From: Flavobacteriaceae bacterium
Lineage (GTDB): Bacteria; Bacteroidota; Bacteroidia; Flavobacteriales; Flavobacteriaceae
Direction: 5' to 3'
Assembly: GCA_002713705.1 (NCBI GenBank)
Contig: PAUJ01000024.1
Coordinates: forward strand, 11,438-20,491
DNA: 9,054 nt
The translations under genes were made by a program, and so were the position numbers. Positions 5,937-9,054 of the stretch are shown here, in pieces; position 1 is the first letter of the stretch; each line of letters begins with the position of its first letter. The notes below the pieces were generated by a model. It saw only the letters and a list, made by a program, of their open reading frames with translations, did no database searches and was not told the origin of the DNA.

Positions 5937-7055
5937 ATGAAACATATTTATATTTTATTAATTACAACATTCACATTAATTTCTTGTAATTCAAATAGTG
6001 ATTTTTATACCCTAGAAGGTAATGCTATTGGTTTTGAAGATGGTACTACTATTTTTGTAAATACCATTTCTACCAATAATCAACCAAAAGCAATAGACAC
6101 TCTTATTGTTAATTCAGGCTCTTTTAAGGGAATATATCCAAAAAGCGAAGTACTTTCCATTAATTTACTTCAGGTTGAAAATATAAAAGCAAATATTTTC
6201 TATTTCCCTGAAAACAGCAATCTTAAAGCTACTTTATATAAAGATAGTATCCAATCGTCCTTTATTATAGGTAGCCAGCAAAATAATTCCTATAAAGAGT
6301 TTATGGATCAGTTGAAAACATTTAATAAAATAAAAAGTGAAAAAAGCGAACTTTTTAAACAAGCTCGTAGAGAACAAGATGGAATCGCAGCAAAGGACCT
6401 TCAAAGTGAAATTCAAGATATTTCGGTAGCGGAAAATGACTATAAAATTCAATTTGTTTCTGATAATCCAAATTCGTTATTTGCTGTTTTACTATTAACA
6501 GAATTAGTAAATAAAAAAGAAATCTCAAGTGCAGATGCAAGTACTATAATTAATAAATACAGTCCAAAAATTGCTGCAACCCCTAGTTCTAAATCTCTTA
6601 ATATCCAAATTCAGTCCATGAAAAAGGCAGATATAGGTGGTGTAGCGCCCAATTTTTCTGCACCAAGCCCAGATGGAAATCAATTAACATTAAATGATGT
6701 TTTAGGAAAATATACGATTATAGATTTTTGGGCATCATGGTGTAAACCTTGTAGAAGAGAAAACCCTAATGTAGTAAAGGTTTATAAGGAGTATCACGAT
6801 AAAGGATTAAACATCATAAGTGTTTCTTTAGACAAAGCTGGACAAAAAGAAAGATGGATAAAAGCAATTGAGGCTGACAAAATGAATTGGGAACATGTTT
6901 CCAACTTAAAAGGGTGGAACGATCCCATTGCTAAAATGTATAACGTACGTTCAATCCCTGCTACTTTTCTTTTAGATGAAAATGGTACTATTATTGCAAA
7001 AAACCTGAGAGGTGCTGCCTTAGGTGCAAAAATTGCTGCATTATTAGGCCAATAA
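5937..7055 (+). CDS. Thioredoxin-fold (TlpA/ResA-like) lipoprotein with N-terminal DUF4369 domain
   Basis: This 372-residue protein has a lipoprotein signal peptide, MKHIYILLITTFTLISC, with lipobox LISC and lipidated Cys17. The residues after the cysteine (NSNSD) are not the strongly acidic surface-export signal seen in many Bacteroidota, so a periplasm-facing anchor is likely. Residues about 22-125 resemble DUF4369, a beta-rich domain common on Bacteroidota TlpA-like proteins. A charged helical linker spans roughly 125-225. The thioredoxin domain runs from about 233 to the end: APNFSAPSPDG, FWASWCKPCRRENPN with the redox pair Cys269/Cys272, a conserved SIPATFLLDENG with cis-Pro341, and a C-terminal helix. 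It probably reduces or exchanges disulfides in envelope proteins, perhaps in cytochrome c maturation; the substrate is not readable here. Its TAA directly abuts the stop of the opposing gene. Confidence 0.9.
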   Translation: MKHIYILLITTFTLISCNSNSDFYTLEGNAIGFEDGTTIFVNTISTNNQPKAIDTLIVNSGSFKGIYPKSEVLSINLLQVENIKANIFYFPENSNLKATLYKDSIQSSFIIGSQQNNSYKEFMDQLKTFNKIKSEKSELFKQARREQDGIAAKDLQSEIQDISVAENDYKIQFVSDNPNSLFAVLLLTELVNKKEISSADASTIINKYSPKIAATPSSKSLNIQIQSMKKADIGGVAPNFSAPSPDGNQLTLNDVLGKYTIIDFWASWCKPCRRENPNVVKVYKEYHDKGLNIISVSLDKAGQKERWIKAIEADKMNWEHVSNLKGWNDPIAKMYNVRSIPATFLLDENGTIIAKNLRGAALGAKIAALLGQ

Positions 7056-7757
7056 TTAATTAAGTAAAAAACTTACATTAACTTTTGTTATAACTTCTAT
7101 TTCACCAGCCGCTATGGTTTGTTGTTCCATTCCAGAAGTATCAGAACTCATCATCATCCTTTTGGTATTAACTTGACCCTGATAGTTTGTGTTATTAAAT
7201 TCAGTAATTAAAACTGCTTTTCCGATACTTTGATTAAGCACCTTTGTATATTCTTCAGCTTTCATTTGAGCATTTTGCATTGCTTTAATTCTTGCCTGTG
7301 ATTTCAAGTCATTAATTTTAGATGCAGAGAATGAAATACCATCAATTCTATTAATACCTCTATCCATTAAACCATTCATTAAAGACTCATAAATTTTTAA
7401 ATCTTTTAGATAAATAGAAACAGACTGATTTGCTAAATAGTTATAAGTTTTGGTTTGGTAATCGTAATTCTTATTCAACCTTACATACTCAGTTTGCACC
7501 TGTTTATCTGCAATATTCATGCTTTTTATAAAAGCTAAAACATCATTTATTATAAAATCATTCTTTTGTTTTAACTCTTTTGGGCTTTGTCCTTTATGTT
7601 CAACTTGCACTTTAATAGTTACTTCATCTGGCGTCACTTTAACAATGCCTACTCCCATGACTTCTATTGTTGGCTGTATAATTGTTGTATGTGTATTATT
7701 TTGTGCCATTGCTAAATTGTTCAATAAAATCATTAAAATAAATAGATTTTTTTTCAT
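7056..7757 (-). CDS. SIMPL-domain (DUF541) secreted protein
   Basis: The protein has 233 residues. Its signal peptide MKKNLFILMILLNNLAMAQ has a likely cleavage after AMA (residue 18), placing the mature protein in the periplasm or outside the cell. The rest fits the SIMPL/DUF541 family: IEVMGVGIVKVTPDEVTIKV at 31-50 is the typical opening beta strand (G.G.v.v.PD.a.i). Then come a helix (ELKQKNDFIINDVLAFIK), an alternating strand region with VQTEYVRLNKNYDYQ, and RIDGISFSASKINDLKSQAR leading into a long helix with AMQNAQMKAEEYTKVLNQSIG. Family members include E. coli YggE, linked to oxidative stress tolerance, and Brucella BP26, which forms ring-like oligomers; the biochemical role is unclear. 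It follows the rhomboid gene by 11 bp, suggesting co-transcription. Its stop codon is base-adjacent to that of the thioredoxin-like gene. Confidence 0.9.
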   Translation of the reverse strand: MKKNLFILMILLNNLAMAQNNTHTTIIQPTIEVMGVGIVKVTPDEVTIKVQVEHKGQSPKELKQKNDFIINDVLAFIKSMNIADKQVQTEYVRLNKNYDYQTKTYNYLANQSVSIYLKDLKIYESLMNGLMDRGINRIDGISFSASKINDLKSQARIKAMQNAQMKAEEYTKVLNQSIGKAVLITEFNNTNYQGQVNTKRMMMSSDTSGMEQQTIAAGEIEVITKVNVSFLLN

Positions 7758-7768
7758 AATTATTGGAT

Positions 7769-8419
7769 TTAAATTTTTTTAAGTTTAATTAAAAGAAATA
7801 GTAGCAATAATGGTACCGATAATAAAGCAATGACCCACAATTGAGTAGTTAATAATGAGGGTGCAAATAAAATAGTTAAGATATAACCTGCCAAAGCTCC
7901 TCCAAAATGAGCATCGTGACCAATATTGCCTAAACTCTTTTTCATACCATAAATAGAATATAACAAATATAAAATACCAAATACCCAAGCTGGAATTGGA
8001 ATGGGTATAAAAAACAAATACAAACTCATATTTGGATAAAATAAGATAGCAGAATATAGGATACCAGATACGGCTCCACTAGCGCCAATAGCGCTATAAT
8101 TGTATTCATTTTTATGAAAATAAAAAGATAATAAATTACCTACCAATAAACTCGCGAGGTAGATTAAAATAAACTTCAGATAACCGATAGAACTTATCAC
8201 TACATCTGCAAAAAAATAAAGGGTCAACATGTTAAACAACAAATGAGAAAAGTCCAAATGCAAAAAACCGGAACTTATCATTCTAAATTGCTCTCCTTTT
8301 CTTATTCCTCCAATATTAAACTTATATTTCTCAAAAAAAGAAAAATCTTTAAATCCTTTAAGCGATATAATTACATTCGCAGTTATAATTGCTAATGTTG
8401 CCATATTAATATTTTCCAT
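7769..8419 (-). CDS. Rhomboid family intramembrane serine protease
   Basis: This 216-residue polytopic membrane protein has the full rhomboid signature. Helix 2 starts HLDFSHLLFNMLTLYFF with His59 and Asn63, matching the H-x3-N oxyanion motif. The nucleophile is Ser114 in GASGAVSG, and the general base is His171 in DAHFGGALAG. About seven hydrophobic segments can be drawn (near 5-20, 56-77, 80-101, 110-126, 131-158, 168-187 and 192-211), the last after the catalytic histidine and followed by a short lysine-rich tail (KLKKI). It would cleave membrane-spanning helices of substrate proteins in the inner membrane; no substrate is evident. The loop between helices 4 and 5 holds an unusual alternating FIPIPIPAW. 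The start at 8419 leaves helix 1 complete; Met6 is an alternative. It heads a likely two-gene unit with the SIMPL protein. Confidence 0.95.
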   Translation of the reverse strand: MENINMATLAIITANVIISLKGFKDFSFFEKYKFNIGGIRKGEQFRMISSGFLHLDFSHLLFNMLTLYFFADVVISSIGYLKFILIYLASLLVGNLLSFYFHKNEYNYSAIGASGAVSGILYSAILFYPNMSLYLFFIPIPIPAWVFGILYLLYSIYGMKKSLGNIGHDAHFGGALAGYILTILFAPSLLTTQLWVIALLSVPLLLLFLLIKLKKI

Positions 8420-8475
8420 ATAATTTCTTTTACAATAAGACGATAAAATTAGTTAGTTTTGCTTTAAATTATACT
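8420..8475. other. Short divergent promoter region between rhomboid and acyltransferase genes
   Basis: Only 56 bp separate the divergent start codons, so the two promoters must overlap or sit back to back. The plus-strand side has a good -7 box (8454-8461). On the minus-strand side I find no exact TAnnTTTG; the closest is TAATTTTA. No operator-like palindrome is obvious. Confidence 0.5.
8454..8461 (+). promoter_or_regulatory. Bacteroidota-type -7 box of the acyltransferase gene
   Basis: TAGTTTTG matches the TAnnTTTG consensus exactly and lies 14 bp before the ATG at 8476, predicting a leader of about 7-10 nt. No TTG -33 element is visible at the expected spacing. If one exists, it would fall within the first bases upstream of the rhomboid start. 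Confidence 0.45.
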
Positions 8476-9054
8476 ATGCAACTACTTATTTATATTTTAA
8501 TTTATCCATTTTTATGGTTTCTTTCCATATTGCCTACCAGATTACTTTATGTTTTCTCTACATTTATATTCTATTGGGTCTATTATGTGTTTGGATATAG
8601 AAAAAGAGTAGTGAATGATAATTTAAATCTTTGTTTTCCTAAAAAATCTAAAAAGGAATTAAAAACGATTGAAAAAAAATTCTATCGGCATATGTGTGAT
8701 ATGCTTATAGAATCCATCAAATCAATAAGTATTTCTGAATCTGAAATGAAAAGAAGATTTAAGTTTACCAATATAGAAGAAATTCATAAAATTGAAAAAG
8801 CCAATAAAAGCGTTATGTTAATGTGTGCTCATTATGGAAGCTGGGAATGGATATTTATCATTCAAAAACATGTAAACCATAATGGATATGCTATATACAA
8901 ACGAATTGAAAACAAGTATTTTGATAGACTAGTAAGAAAAATAAGAGCGAGGTACAACACCTATTTGATTACTAATAAAAAAACCATGTCTACATTAAGG
9001 CAACATAAAGCAGATGGAATTAAAGCAATCTATGGTTTTCTTTCCGATCAGTCA
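8476..9054 (+). CDS. LpxL/HtrB-type lipid A biosynthesis acyltransferase, 5' part
   Basis: The frame opens at ATG 8476 and runs without a stop to the right edge, giving 193 residues of an enzyme family usually near 290-300. It transfers secondary acyl chains to lipid A precursors at the cytoplasmic face of the inner membrane. The N-terminus has a hydrophobic anchor (MQLLIYILIYPFLWFLSILP), then a basic YRKRVVNDNLNLCFPKKS, typical of the family (R..v..Nl...FP). The catalytic H-x4-E motif appears as AHYGSWEW with His119 and Glu124. It is followed by GYAIYKRIENKYFDRLVRKI at about 139-158, corresponding to the family's Y[KR] region, and by FLSDQS at the edge, the start of the conserved DQ motif. 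It is divergent from the rhomboid gene. The family call is strong. Which acyl position it fills cannot be read, so no gene symbol is assigned. Confidence 0.9.
   Translation, partial: MQLLIYILIYPFLWFLSILPTRLLYVFSTFIFYWVYYVFGYRKRVVNDNLNLCFPKKSKKELKTIEKKFYRHMCDMLIESIKSISISESEMKRRFKFTNIEEIHKIEKANKSVMLMCAHYGSWEWIFIIQKHVNHNGYAIYKRIENKYFDRLVRKIRARYNTYLITNKKTMSTLRQHKADGIKAIYGFLSDQS

Noticed and set aside
6234..6540. Two minus-strand open frames inside the thioredoxin-like lipoprotein gene
   Set aside because: Both are antisense to a well-supported coding region with signal peptide and CxxC domain. Their hydrophobic, Phe- and Leu-rich translations are typical of the reverse strand of Lys- and Glu-rich AT-rich genes.
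7519..7782. An 87-residue plus-strand open frame antisense to the SIMPL gene
   Set aside because: It is Cys/Phe/Ile-rich, resembles no family, and covers the signal peptide and first strand of a clear SIMPL protein on the other strand.
7785..7988. A 67-residue minus-strand frame inside the rhomboid gene
   Set aside because: It is a frame-shifted reading of the rhomboid C-terminal half. The rhomboid frame keeps the catalytic His and continues without interruption.

Overview
The window looks like chromosomal DNA of a flavobacterium (Bacteroidota, probably Flavobacteriaceae). It is AT-rich (about 30 % G+C in genes by eye, near 15 % in the 192-418 gap). Starts lack Shine-Dalgarno sequences, and several start regions carry the Bacteroidota -7 box TAnnTTTG. 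The gene families also fit: a DUF4369-TlpA lipoprotein, a SIMPL-domain protein and a short stand-alone CysN. I see no rRNA, tRNA, CRISPR array, insertion sequence or other mobile-element signature. The window edges cut the first and last genes.

Layout from left to right: (1) the start of a secreted protein of unknown function on the minus strand (1-191); (2) an AT-rich intergenic gap; (3) mnmE on the plus strand (419-1792), a tRNA-modification GTPase; (4) a tight minus-strand sulfate-activation operon, transcribed from 5828 down to 1815 in the order cysQ, DUF2061-DUF2061-cysC fusion, cysD, cysN; (5) a plus-strand thioredoxin-fold lipoprotein (5937-7055); (6) a minus-strand pair of a rhomboid protease and a SIMPL/DUF541 secreted protein (8419-7056); (7) a divergent plus-strand LpxL/HtrB-type lipid A acyltransferase, cut off by the right edge (8476-9054).

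The centrepiece is the cys operon. CysD and CysN form ATP sulfurylase (sulfate + ATP to APS), CysC phosphorylates APS to PAPS, and CysQ hydrolyses the by-product PAP. The window holds no PAPS reductase, sulfite reductase, sulfotransferase or obvious sulfate transporter, so the use of the PAPS (reduction or sulfation) cannot be read here. The most unusual feature is that CysC is joined in one reading frame to two N-terminal DUF2061 membrane modules. This gives a predicted four-helix membrane anchor with a cytosolic APS kinase.

The right third encodes envelope functions: a disulfide/redox lipoprotein, an intramembrane protease, a periplasmic SIMPL protein and a lipid A acyltransferase. The genes are tightly packed. 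Both convergent pairs are nearly or exactly abutting (22 bp and 0 bp), with no room for a conventional hairpin terminator.
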